Assembly (NCBI RefSeq): GCF_000373265.1
Contig: NZ_KB890762.1
Span: 429,705 to 493,704 of the forward strand
Origin: Pontibacter roseus DSM 17521
GTDB taxonomy: Bacteria > Bacteroidota > Bacteroidia > Cytophagales > Hymenobacteraceae
DNA length: 64,000 nucleotides
Direction of reading: 5' to 3'
Part shown: piece after piece, positions 43,608 through 51,928 of the stretch
Layout of the letters: every line of letters starts with the position of its first letter
How positions within the stretch are numbered: position 1 is the first letter of the stretch
Position numbers and translations under genes: made by a program
Notes under the pieces: generated by a model
Told to the model about the DNA's origin: nothing
The model's database searches: none
Seen by the model: only the letters and a program-made list of their open reading frames with translations

Positions 43608-45238
43608 AATCGAGAGAGCAGGAGTATAAAGAGATATTTATTGCGGAGGCGTTGGAGTATTTCGACGCCCTTAACAGGCTTATAAGCGAGCTGGAGAAAA
43701 GGCCACAGGACGATCAGGTACTGGCGGAGATTTTCCGTATGCTCCATAACCTGAAGGCCAATGCCAAGGCAATCGGCTACCTGCAAATCTCTGACTTGTC
43801 CCACAAGCTAGAAACCGCCTTCGGCCTGATTCGGAACAAAGAGCTCAGCTTCAGCGATGAAGTGGTGGGCGTGCTGTTTGACGGCATCGACATGCTGGGG
43901 GAGCTGATTGGCAATATTGATGGCGAGTTTCCTGTAGAGCCAGACCAGGTGCTGCTCCGCAATCTCGATATCATCGTGGACAGTCTCTCTGACAGCACCA
44001 TTGAGCTGGCTAAGGTGCAGAAGTTCAGCACCTCCCGTAACCTTACCCTCTCTGACCTGATTTACATCCAAATCAGGAAGCTGGACCACCTTATGAATTT
44101 GGTAGGCGAGCTCATCATAGACCGTGACCGCATACTTTCACTCAGCCGCGAGTTGGACCACGATGAACTGAAGCAGGTGAGTTCCCACCTGTACCGGATT
44201 ACCGAAGAACTGCAGTATAGCGTGATGGACGCCCGTTTGGTGAGCATCGGTACGCTATTCAATAAATTTCCGCGTGTGGTGCGTGATATTGCGAACGCCG
44301 AAAAGAAGGAAGTGGACCTGGAACTCTCCGGGCAGGACATCCAGATTGACAGGAACATCCTGCAAATCATGACGGATTCTTTGCTTCACCTGGTCCGTAA
44401 TGCCATTACGCATGGTATTGAAAAGCCGGCAGAGCGCGAGAAGAGCGGGAAACCAAAAACCGGCAACCTGGAGCTTTCAGCCAGAAGCGACCGGGAAAGC
44501 GTAGTGATTACCTTGGCGGATGACGGAAAGGGCATCGACCTGAAGAAAGTGCGGAGTGCTGCCGTGCAGCAGCGGATGGTATCGGCTGATGTGGCGGAGG
44601 ACCTACCAGACTCAGAAGTCTTTTCTTTTCTGTTTGAACCAGGCTTTTCAATGGCCAAGGAAGTCACAGAATTCTCGGGCCGGGGCGTAGGTTTGGATGT
44701 GGTGAAGAACGCCATAGATTCCATTGGAGGGCGCATTCGGGTAGAGTCGGAGAAGGGCAAAGGCACCACATTCACGCTGCAGCTGCCCACTTCCATTGCC
44801 GTGAAGGGAGCCCTGCTGTTTGAGGTGGATAGCATCTTCTACGCCATACCTTTGATACATACCGACTCGGTGGTGGCGCTGGATAAAGACGAACTACACG
44901 AAGTAAGCGATGTGCTCGTGGCAGACATCAAAGGAGAGACCGTGACGGTGGTATACCTGCACGAGCTCTTGAATACCGGGGAGCCTAACATGAGGCTTGG
45001 CGACAAGACACGCCTACAGGGGCAGGTACAGAACATCATCATTGTTTCGTACAACAACCGTAAGCTGGGCCTTATCGTGGACAAACTGTACAGGCAGCAA
45101 GACATAGTGGTGAAGCCACTTAGCAAGCCTTTGGATAGCATTGATTTATATGGCGGCGTGACGTTACTGGGTACCGGCAAGGTATGCCTGGTGCTCGATG
45201 TGCCGGCCATCACTAAATATTTCATAAGCAAAAGATAG
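43604..45238 (+). CDS. cheA: chemotaxis histidine kinase CheA lacking P2
   Basis: A 544-residue CheA. P1 (residues 1-130) contains the phosphorylatable His in RMLHNLKANAKAIGY, where the usual KG after the His reads KA. No P2 CheY-binding domain separates P1 from the P3 dimerisation helix (IQIRKLDHLMNLVGELI, near residue 160). P4 has the N box HLVRNAITHGIE, G1 ADDGKGIDLKKV and G2 SGRGVGLDVVKNA. P5 (near 400-544) is CheW-like. Its start overlaps the cheB stop, and cheC follows after three bases. Confidence 0.93.
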   Translation: MKSREQEYKEIFIAEALEYFDALNRLISELEKRPQDDQVLAEIFRMLHNLKANAKAIGYLQISDLSHKLETAFGLIRNKELSFSDEVVGVLFDGIDMLGELIGNIDGEFPVEPDQVLLRNLDIIVDSLSDSTIELAKVQKFSTSRNLTLSDLIYIQIRKLDHLMNLVGELIIDRDRILSLSRELDHDELKQVSSHLYRITEELQYSVMDARLVSIGTLFNKFPRVVRDIANAEKKEVDLELSGQDIQIDRNILQIMTDSLLHLVRNAITHGIEKPAEREKSGKPKTGNLELSARSDRESVVITLADDGKGIDLKKVRSAAVQQRMVSADVAEDLPDSEVFSFLFEPGFSMAKEVTEFSGRGVGLDVVKNAIDSIGGRIRVESEKGKGTTFTLQLPTSIAVKGALLFEVDSIFYAIPLIHTDSVVALDKDELHEVSDVLVADIKGETVTVVYLHELLNTGEPNMRLGDKTRLQGQVQNIIIVSYNNRKLGLIVDKLYRQQDIVVKPLSKPLDSIDLYGGVTLLGTGKVCLVLDVPAITKYFISKR

Positions 45239-45241
45239 GCA

Positions 45242-45922
45242 GTGGCGATGGACGATAAAACTATTAACACGACTACCATGATGGATACTCATGTAACGGA
45301 GTTAGAGAAAGACATTATCAAGGAGATACTGAATATAGGACTGGCACGGGCTGCTGATTCCTTTGCAGTGATAGCAAAAGATAAGGTGCTGCTGAAAGTC
45401 CCCGCCATACAGCTTATCGATGTAAAAGAGTTAATCTCGCTTGTCACCAAATATGAGGATACCCACCTGATCATCCAATCTGATATAAAAGGCGATTTCA
45501 ATGGGGCCACACTCATGCTCTTTTCAGATGAACATGTGACCAAGCTCTCAGAGGTATGTCTGAGCATGTTGGATGTACGCAAGGGAGAACTGAACGTGAT
45601 GCAGGAATCGCTGCTACTGGAAATCAGCAATATCATCACCGGGGCACTTGTCACGCAGCTGGCCAATATCCTGAAGAGCAACATTTACGGGTCACCCCCA
45701 AAGGCACCCAAAAGCCACATCGCCAACTCACTTAAAGACATTCTGGTGCAGCATCCGCTTTTCCAGCCGCTGGTCTTTACCGTCATCACCCAGTTCACGC
45801 ATAACTCCAAAAATGTAGAGCTGCCGTTGCTGTTGTTCTTCGACACGACTACGCTCATCAAGATGCTGGACATCATCCGGACCTTCAGCACAGACAAAAA
45901 CAACCTGATGGGGGAGGAATAG
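45242..45922 (+). CDS. cheC: CheC-like CheY-P phosphatase
   Basis: A 226-residue CheC/CheX/FliY-family protein. Two phosphatase motifs of ExxN type are present: KEILNIGLARAADSF (near residue 28) and LEISNIITGALVTQLA (near residue 121). In CheC both sites hydrolyse CheY-P, and CheC often pairs with CheD, which is absent here. The start may be GTG at 45242 or ATG at 45248. It closes the chemosensory operon and provides the phosphate sink. Confidence 0.85.
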   Translation: MAMDDKTINTTTMMDTHVTELEKDIIKEILNIGLARAADSFAVIAKDKVLLKVPAIQLIDVKELISLVTKYEDTHLIIQSDIKGDFNGATLMLFSDEHVTKLSEVCLSMLDVRKGELNVMQESLLLEISNIITGALVTQLANILKSNIYGSPPKAPKSHIANSLKDILVQHPLFQPLVFTVITQFTHNSKNVELPLLLFFDTTTLIKMLDIIRTFSTDKNNLMGEE

Positions 45923-46337
45923 GCACCATCATTCGCTATACCTACCACTTGAAAAATAAGAGTACTGGTAAACTGATTTTCTTTACAGTTGTACGCTAAC
46001 CTGTTCCTTTGCAGTAGCAGGAGGTAGGCTTATATGCTATACCTGTATGTCCTACTTAGGATATCCCTTCTCCTATACCTATGCCTGAGGCAGCCGAAAG
46101 CCTATTCCTTCCTGATTCTTATTCCTGCTATACCTTCCGGTCATTATTTGATTATATGTAACCTGGCTATACCTGCGCCGATAGCCGTTGCTATTCAGAG
46201 ACGGCATACCCGTGTCTTTTTTAAACGCATTGGTTCACAGCTGTTTCGGCCTTGGACTCGTAGTTTATAATTTGATTATACTTTTAGATTTAGTTTTTTT
46301 GTCCCACAATACGATTTGAAACACTCATACCCCCTCA
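45923..46337. other. intergenic region rich in CTATACCT copies
   Basis: No convincing gene. Five copies of CTATACCT, all in the same orientation, start at 45936, 46037, 46073, 46128 and 46167. A 78-codon hydrophobic frame from 46034 is made largely of this repeated motif and has no family resemblance. The last 80 bases before speDE are AT-rich and probably carry its promoter. Confidence 0.6.
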
Positions 46338-47666
46338 ATGAACGCATTAGGAAGACACATTTTAGTTGAGTTCTACGACTGCTCCCCCGAGCTGATGAAC
46401 GATGTAGTGCACATCGAAAACAGCATGGTGGCTGCAGCCGAGACTGCCGGTGCCACCGTCATCAACAGCACATTCCATCATTTTTCGCCCTATGGGGTGT
46501 CTGGTGTGGTGGTGATACAGGAGAGCCACCTGGCCATACATACTTGGCCGGAGTATGGCTACGCTGCGGTCGACCTCTTTACTTGTGGCGATTCGGTTGA
46601 CCCGTGGGTGTCTTACATGTATCTCAAAGAGGCTTTCCAGTCAGGTCATGGCTCTTCCATGGAGCTGCGCAGAGGGCAATTGAGCCTGCTCAAGCGTACT
46701 GACTTCAATTTAGATGTGGTACGGGACGTGGCGCCAAAGACAATAGAGGCCGACGGCTCCATCACACGGGACGTCTGGTTCACGGAGCGAGACGAAAACA
46801 TCGCGCTGTCGCTTAAACACACCGGTGACCAACTCTACAAAAAAGATTCGCCTTACCAGCGGGTAGAGGTATACGAGACGCTGGCTTATGGCAACATGCT
46901 GACGCTGGACGGTATGGTGATGTGCACCCAGAAGGACGAGTACGTGTACCATGAAATGATTACGCACGTGCCCATGTTCAGCAACCGCAACGCGAAGCGC
47001 GCGCTGGTGATTGGCGGAGGGGATGGTGGTACCGTACGGGAGCTGCTGCGCCATGAGCAATTGGAGGAAGTAACGCTGGTGGAGATTGATGAACTGGTGA
47101 TAGAGGCGTGCAAACTGCACCTGCCTGAAACGGCTGTCGCCTTTGACAACCCGCGCCTCAACCTGCTGGTGGAAGACGGCATCAAGTATATCCGCGATTG
47201 TGCAGATGCGCAATATGACCTCATCATCGTAGATTCAGCCGATCCGGTAGGCCCGGGCGAGGGGTTGTTCACGGCGGAGTTCTACCAGGAGGTATACCGT
47301 TGCTTGACGAAAGATGGCGTCATGATTACGCAGAGTGAGTCGCCGCGATTCAACAGCGCCGTGTTTGTGGAGATTTACGACACCTATAAGAAGATTTTCG
47401 GTCGGGACAAAGTACACTGCTACCTGGCTGCTATACCTACCTACCCAACCGGCACCTGGAGTTTTTCCTACTCAGCCAAAGGAGATGCCCATCCGCTGCA
47501 GTTTGATAGAGAGGCCGCCGCTGCTTTCTCAAGGAACCAAGGATTGAAATATTACAACGAAGACATACATCTTGCTGCCTTTGCACTTCCAAATTTTGTG
47601 AAGGAGCTGCTCAATACTAACCCAAAAGACGTAACCGATGAATACTCCGCAGAGCCAACCAACTAA
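46338..47666 (+). CDS. speDE: fused S-adenosylmethionine decarboxylase - spermidine synthase
   Basis: A 442-residue fusion of two polyamine enzymes. Residues 1-125 are a prokaryotic AdoMet decarboxylase: [20 protein letters not shown] contains the Glu-Ser self-cleavage site that makes the pyruvoyl group, and the catalytic Cys is in LFTCGDS. Residues 150-430 are spermidine synthase (aminopropyltransferase), with [16 protein letters not shown], the acidic residue in [10 protein letters not shown] and the catalytic Asp region [12 protein letters not shown]. The protein can make decarboxylated SAM and use it at once. It overlaps the next gene by 29 bases. Confidence 0.93.
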   Translation: MNALGRHILVEFYDCSPELMNDVVHIENSMVAAAETAGATVINSTFHHFSPYGVSGVVVIQESHLAIHTWPEYGYAAVDLFTCGDSVDPWVSYMYLKEAFQSGHGSSMELRRGQLSLLKRTDFNLDVVRDVAPKTIEADGSITRDVWFTERDENIALSLKHTGDQLYKKDSPYQRVEVYETLAYGNMLTLDGMVMCTQKDEYVYHEMITHVPMFSNRNAKRALVIGGGDGGTVRELLRHEQLEEVTLVEIDELVIEACKLHLPETAVAFDNPRLNLLVEDGIKYIRDCADAQYDLIIVDSADPVGPGEGLFTAEFYQEVYRCLTKDGVMITQSESPRFNSAVFVEIYDTYKKIFGRDKVHCYLAAIPTYPTGTWSFSYSAKGDAHPLQFDREAAAAFSRNQGLKYYNEDIHLAAFALPNFVKELLNTNPKDVTDEYSAEPTN

Positions 47667-48726
47667 CAGCAAGGAGCAGAAGATAGCCAATTTCGACCCG
47701 AATGGCGTAGGCGACGTGAATGGAGGTCTGTTCGGCTTGCCATTTACGATTGAGGAGGCAGAGGTAGTACTGATTCCTGTTCCTTGGGAGGTGACGGTAT
47801 CCTACAGCGCAGGAACGGCCGCAGGTCCGCAGGCCATCGCTGATGCTTCGCCCCAACTCGACTTGTTTGACCCCGCCATACGGGATGCCTGGAAGCTAGG
47901 TATAGCCATGGAAGAGGTGTCCATGGATTGGGCTGCCACTAGCGAGCAGCTGCGACAGCGTGCCGAAAGTTACATTGAGTGGCTGGAGGAAGGAAGCCCT
48001 GAAACGGATGCAGCTGAATTCGCCAACGTGACAGAAGAAGTCAACCAAAAAGGCATGGAACTACTGCAGTGGTTGAAGGCCAAGGCCTCAGCCTATCTGG
48101 ACCAGGGCAAAATGGTGGGTGTAGTTGGCGGAGACCACAGCACCCCACTGGGCCTCATGCATGCTTTGGCTGAGCGCCACGAAGAATACGGTATCCTGCA
48201 GATTGACGCCCACGCCGATTTACGTGTAGCCTATGAAGGCTTTCAATTCTCACACGCATCCATCATGTACAATGCCCTCCAGCTGCCGCAGGTGAAGAAG
48301 CTCGTGCAGGTGGGTATACGGGATTTGGCCCAGTCAGAGGCGGAGATGGCGGATCAATCCAACGGGCGGGTGACCGTTTTCTATGACAGCGTGCTGAAGG
48401 AGAACATGTACGAAGGCGACAGCTGGAAAAAAGAATGCAAGAAAATCATCGCGCAGCTTCCCCAGAAGGTATACATCAGCTTTGATATTGACGGCCTCGA
48501 CCCGAAGCTTTGCCCGGCTACAGGTACGCCGGTTCCGGGCGGTCTGGAGTTTGAAGAAGCCATATACCTTATAAAAGCATTAGTGAGGTCTGGCAGGGAA
48601 ATCATCGGGTTTGACCTGTGCGAGGTGGCGCCTGGCGACAGTGAGTGGAATGGCAATGTAGGGGCACGCCTGCTGTATAAACTGTGTAACTGGATGGCCG
48701 TGTCACAGAAGCGACTGGAAGCTTAA
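47638..48726 (+). CDS. agmatinase/arginase-family ureohydrolase
   Basis: A 362-residue Mn-dependent ureohydrolase. Metal ligands appear as [10 protein letters not shown], then [14 protein letters not shown] and [20 protein letters not shown], all complete. The family includes agmatinase (agmatine to putrescine and urea), which supplies putrescine for the upstream SpeE domain; the 29-base overlap with speDE supports this role. Guanidinobutyrase or arginase activity is not excluded. It has an unusually long N-terminal part with an insertion before the first metal motif, as in other Bacteroidota members. Confidence 0.88.
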   Translation: MNTPQSQPTNSKEQKIANFDPNGVGDVNGGLFGLPFTIEEAEVVLIPVPWEVTVSYSAGTAAGPQAIADASPQLDLFDPAIRDAWKLGIAMEEVSMDWAATSEQLRQRAESYIEWLEEGSPETDAAEFANVTEEVNQKGMELLQWLKAKASAYLDQGKMVGVVGGDHSTPLGLMHALAERHEEYGILQIDAHADLRVAYEGFQFSHASIMYNALQLPQVKKLVQVGIRDLAQSEAEMADQSNGRVTVFYDSVLKENMYEGDSWKKECKKIIAQLPQKVYISFDIDGLDPKLCPATGTPVPGGLEFEEAIYLIKALVRSGREIIGFDLCEVAPGDSEWNGNVGARLLYKLCNWMAVSQKRLEA

Positions 48727-48801
48727 TATTTTACCTTTATCGCTTTGATACCGTATAGCGTTGAATAAATACTTTAGCATCACTATATAGACAAAGTTAT
48801 A

Positions 48802-49134
48802 ATGGGACTTATTGTTAAAATTCTACTTACCGGAGTGGCGGCCCTGGCTGCTGCCTATCTTCTGCCAGGGGTTCAGATTGATGGATTTGTGTCAGCCTTG
48901 ATTCTGGCTATCGTGCTGGCACTGCTCAATGCCATCGTGCGACCCATACTGGTGTTACTGACTATACCTGTCACGGTACTAACGCTGGGTTTGTTCCTGC
49001 TGGTCATCAATGCCGTCATCATTTTGCTGGCGGATAGCCTGATTGCCGGTTTCGATGTGGACGGTTTTCTGTGGGCGTTGATTTTCAGTCTGGTGCTGTC
49101 CATCATAGAGGGTATACTGGATTTGATTTTCTAG
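48802..49134 (+). CDS. phage holin family 4 superfamily IV (DUF) membrane protein
   Basis: A 110-residue very hydrophobic protein with four membrane segments and the typical LNAIVRPILVLLTIPVTVLT stretch (residues 41-60). This is the small bacterial membrane family named after a phage holin by homology (PF04020), common in chromosomes with no phage context. Function is unknown. It ends at a very strong terminator. Confidence 0.88.
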   Translation: MGLIVKILLTGVAALAAAYLLPGVQIDGFVSALILAIVLALLNAIVRPILVLLTIPVTVLTLGLFLLVINAVIILLADSLIAGFDVDGFLWALIFSLVLSIIEGILDLIF

Positions 49135-49145
49135 GAAAACCACTT

Positions 49146-49192
49146 AACGCAAGAGGCCCGAAGACTTTTACAGTCTTCGGGCCTCTTGCGTT
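49146..49192. terminator. strong bidirectional terminator
   Basis: A perfect 21-bp stem (49146-49166 with 49172-49192) with loop TTTAC lies between the converging membrane-protein gene and the Cys-rich gene. Confidence 0.92.
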
Positions 49193-49198
49193 TGCTGC

Positions 49199-49534
49199 TT
49201 ATCGACCAGACATCCAAGCCTCACAGGCGTCGGCGCACTCGCGGCAGGCTTCGGCGCATTTTTGGCAATGGTCGTGGTCGTGCTTGCCGCACTCTTCTGC
49301 GCAAAGGCGACAAATCTCAATGCATTCCTTCATCACATGCTTGGCATGGGCAGAGTCGCGAGCAACGAAACGTGCTGTGAGGGCACAGATATCGGCACAG
49401 TCCCGGTCTAGCATGATGCAGCGCACCATCATTTTCACGTCATCTTCCTGCAGGCAGGCAGTGGCACAGGCCTCGCAGGCGGTGATACACTTGATGAGCA
49501 CGTGCTCTAGTTCATTGGTTCTTTCAGATTTCAT
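49199..49534 (-). CDS. Cys-rich four-helix copper-binding protein (DUF326)
   Basis: A 111-residue protein with 14 Cys, spaced mainly as CxxxC and CxxC (CITACEACATACL, CIEICRLCAEECG, CQKCAEACRECADAC), and a central HDHDHC. This matches the DUF326 four-helix family, which includes copper storage proteins (Csp) whose Cys line the bundle and bind Cu(I). No signal peptide is seen, so it should store copper in the cytosol. No copper-exporter gene is adjacent. Confidence 0.88.
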   Translation of the reverse strand: MKSERTNELEHVLIKCITACEACATACLQEDDVKMMVRCIMLDRDCADICALTARFVARDSAHAKHVMKECIEICRLCAEECGKHDHDHCQKCAEACRECADACEAWMSGR

Positions 49535-49555
49535 AGCTTATTGGGTTTTAGGTTA

Positions 49556-49636
49556 TTATTCCTTAAAAGGTACGGGTGGGGCACCAGTTGGTTTGTCTGG
49601 CGCCTCATATGATGGTGATTCAGGAACCCATTTCAC
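49556..49636 (-). CDS. possible 26-residue small protein
   Basis: A GTG-to-TAA frame just upstream of the copper-protein gene on the same strand (21 bases apart) reads KWVPESPSYEAPDKPTGAPP and then VPFKE. Its Pro/Glu/Lys composition looks protein-like, but there is no homology I can recognise, and the start could be elsewhere. It may be a leader peptide or chance. Confidence 0.25.
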   Translation of the reverse strand: MKWVPESPSYEAPDKPTGAPPVPFKE

Positions 49637-49705
49637 GTTTTTTATGGTTACCTTTGAGTAAGAATATACCTGCTATTTCAGCTAGAAATCACCCCATACA
49701 AAAGC

Positions 49706-51844
49706 ATGAGCATAGGAATCAGAGAGGCACGCGAGGCGCTTAAACTTTACTTCGGATATGACCAGTTCCGGCCCATGCAGGAGCAGATTATCTCCGACAT
49801 TTTACAAGGTAAGGACGTGTTGGTGCTGATGCCTACCGGAGGCGGCAAGTCTGTCTGCTACCAGGTGCCGGCAGTGGTGATGCCTGGATTGTGTGTGGTC
49901 GTTTCTCCGCTCATTGCCCTGATGAAGGATCAGGTAGAGGCTTTGCTTGTCAATGGCATACCTGCCGCCTACCTGAACAGCTCACAAAGTGCGGAGGAGC
50001 AATTCGAAATTGAGAACAAGTGCCTGAGCGGGGCCATGAAGCTGCTTTACGTTTCTCCGGAGAAACTACTTTCTGGTGGTTTCTTCTCTTTTCTGAAGCG
50101 CCTAAACATTTCGCTATTTGCCGTGGACGAGGCACACTGTATCTCTGCATGGGGGCATGATTTCCGTCCGGAGTACACACAGCTACGCGCCCTAAAGCAG
50201 CAGTTCCCGACTATACCTGTGGTGGCGCTCACAGCCACTGCAGACAGACTTACGCAAAAGGACATCCAGGACCAGCTTCAGTTGCGGCAGCCCGAGGTGT
50301 TTCTATCCTCTTTTGACCGGCCCAACATCAATCTGACGGTGTTGCCCGGGCAGAACCGACTCAAGAAAATCACGGATTTTTTGGAGCGCCACCACCGGCA
50401 ACCTGGAATCATTTACTGCCTCAGCCGCAAGGCCACCGAAGATTTGGCCGCAAAACTAAAGCAGAACGGCTATAGCACCACCTATTACCATGCTGGTATG
50501 TCGTCTCAACTGCGCGCTAAGGCGCAGGAAGCCTTTCTGCGCGATGATGTACAGATTGTGTGTGCCACGATTGCCTTCGGTATGGGTATAGACAAGTCAA
50601 ACGTGCGCTGGGTGATTCACTACAACCTCCCCAAGAACATTGAAAGCTATTACCAGGAGATAGGCCGCGCCGGCCGCGACGGTGCCAAATCAGAGGCTCT
50701 ACTATTCTATAGTTTTGGCGATGTCATCAACCTGCGCACCATGCTCTCGGATAACGACAAAGCACAGGCGGCCGAGCTGCAGTTGGTGAAGCTCGAGCGC
50801 ATGCAGCAGTTTGCAGAGGCTACTTTCTGCCGACGGCGCATCCTGTTGCAGTATTTTGGGGAGACCATGCAGAAGGATTGCGGCAACTGCGACATCTGCC
50901 GGAACCCGCCGACCAGCTTTGATGGGACACTGATTGTACAGAAAGCGCTTTCTGCCATTGCGCGCACACAAGAGCAAGTGAACATGGGGTTATTGGTGGA
51001 TGTGCTGCGCGGCTCACGTAACAGTCAAGTGCTGTCTTCCGGCTATGACCGGATTAAGACCTACGGTGCCGGCAAAGAGATAGGCTCGCTGGATTGGCAC
51101 CGCTACCTGCACCAGATGCTGAACGCCGGCCTTGTGGAGCTCGCCTATGACCAGAACTATACCTTGAAGCTGACGGATCAAAGTCGGCAGGTGCTATTTG
51201 AAGGCAGGCGTGTCAACCTGGTGAAATTTGAGGAGGTGAAACAGGCGGAGGAGCCACGACTTCGGGAGAAGCCGAAGCGCGAAATCATACGCGATGCGCT
51301 GTTTGATAAGCTCCGTGCGCTGCGCAAGAAACTGGCAGACGAGCTGAATGTGCCGCCATACGTCGTCTTCACCGACAGCACACTACAGGAGATGTCCACA
51401 GAGAAGCCCTCCAACAGGATAGCTATGTTGGCTATCAGCGGGGTGGGAGCACAGAAGTTTGAGCGGTATGGGCACGACTTCATCAATGAAATCATCGCTT
51501 TTGTGACGGAGGAGCAGGCCAAGGGCAGCACCATCAAAGGAGCCACACACTTGGTTACTTGGGAAGCTTACCAGAGAGGTTATTCGCCTGAGGAAATCGC
51601 ACAACAGCGGAAATTGAACCCTATCACGGTTTACTCACATCTGGCCACGCTGCTAGAGCAGGGCTACGATGTGCCGGTAAAGGATTTCGTAACGAAGCGC
51701 GAGTACAATGCCATTGTGGAGGCCATTGAAACACTAGGACCTGACGCAAAGCTGAAGGACTTGTATGAGCACCTGGGGGAGCAGCATGAGTATTTCAAAA
51801 TCAGGCTTTCGCTGGCCATGTACAAAAAGCAGTATGCCTGGTAA
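49706..51844 (+). CDS. recQ: ATP-dependent DNA helicase RecQ
   Basis: A 712-residue SF2 helicase. Motif I is MPTGGGKSVCYQ, motif II is AVDEAHCISAWGHDFRP, motif VI is QEIGRAGRDG. The zinc site of the RecQ-C domain contains CRRRILLQYF and CGNCDICRNPP. An HRDC domain follows near residue 530, and the last 100 residues include a helix-turn-helix often seen after HRDC in Bacteroidota. It unwinds recombination and stalled-fork structures. All domains are complete. Confidence 0.95.
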   Translation: MSIGIREAREALKLYFGYDQFRPMQEQIISDILQGKDVLVLMPTGGGKSVCYQVPAVVMPGLCVVVSPLIALMKDQVEALLVNGIPAAYLNSSQSAEEQFEIENKCLSGAMKLLYVSPEKLLSGGFFSFLKRLNISLFAVDEAHCISAWGHDFRPEYTQLRALKQQFPTIPVVALTATADRLTQKDIQDQLQLRQPEVFLSSFDRPNINLTVLPGQNRLKKITDFLERHHRQPGIIYCLSRKATEDLAAKLKQNGYSTTYYHAGMSSQLRAKAQEAFLRDDVQIVCATIAFGMGIDKSNVRWVIHYNLPKNIESYYQEIGRAGRDGAKSEALLFYSFGDVINLRTMLSDNDKAQAAELQLVKLERMQQFAEATFCRRRILLQYFGETMQKDCGNCDICRNPPTSFDGTLIVQKALSAIARTQEQVNMGLLVDVLRGSRNSQVLSSGYDRIKTYGAGKEIGSLDWHRYLHQMLNAGLVELAYDQNYTLKLTDQSRQVLFEGRRVNLVKFEEVKQAEEPRLREKPKREIIRDALFDKLRALRKKLADELNVPPYVVFTDSTLQEMSTEKPSNRIAMLAISGVGAQKFERYGHDFINEIIAFVTEEQAKGSTIKGATHLVTWEAYQRGYSPEEIAQQRKLNPITVYSHLATLLEQGYDVPVKDFVTKREYNAIVEAIETLGPDAKLKDLYEHLGEQHEYFKIRLSLAMYKKQYAW

Positions 51845-51875
51845 CTGAAGGTATAGCAATAATTTCATACCTATA

Positions 51876-51914
51876 AAAAGAAGAAGGCCACCTCAACAGT
51901 GGCCTTCTTCTTTG
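51876..51914. terminator. bidirectional terminator
   Basis: The 14-bp stem AAGAAGAAGGCCAC/GTGGCCTTCTTCTT (51878-51891 with 51899-51912) sits between converging recQ and the subtilisin gene. An outer AGGTAT/ATACCT pair lies just before it at about 51849-51872. Confidence 0.9.
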
Positions 51915-51928
51915 ATGCAATCTTATGT

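Noticed and set aside
46034..46270. 78-codon hydrophobic frame upstream of speDE
   Set aside because: Made mostly of repeated CTATACCT copies (Tyr/Leu/Ile/Pro codons), with no homology and no start context.
48802..49134. Holin-named gene as evidence of a prophage
   Set aside because: This membrane family is common in bacterial chromosomes; no other phage gene, integrase or att-like repeat is present.
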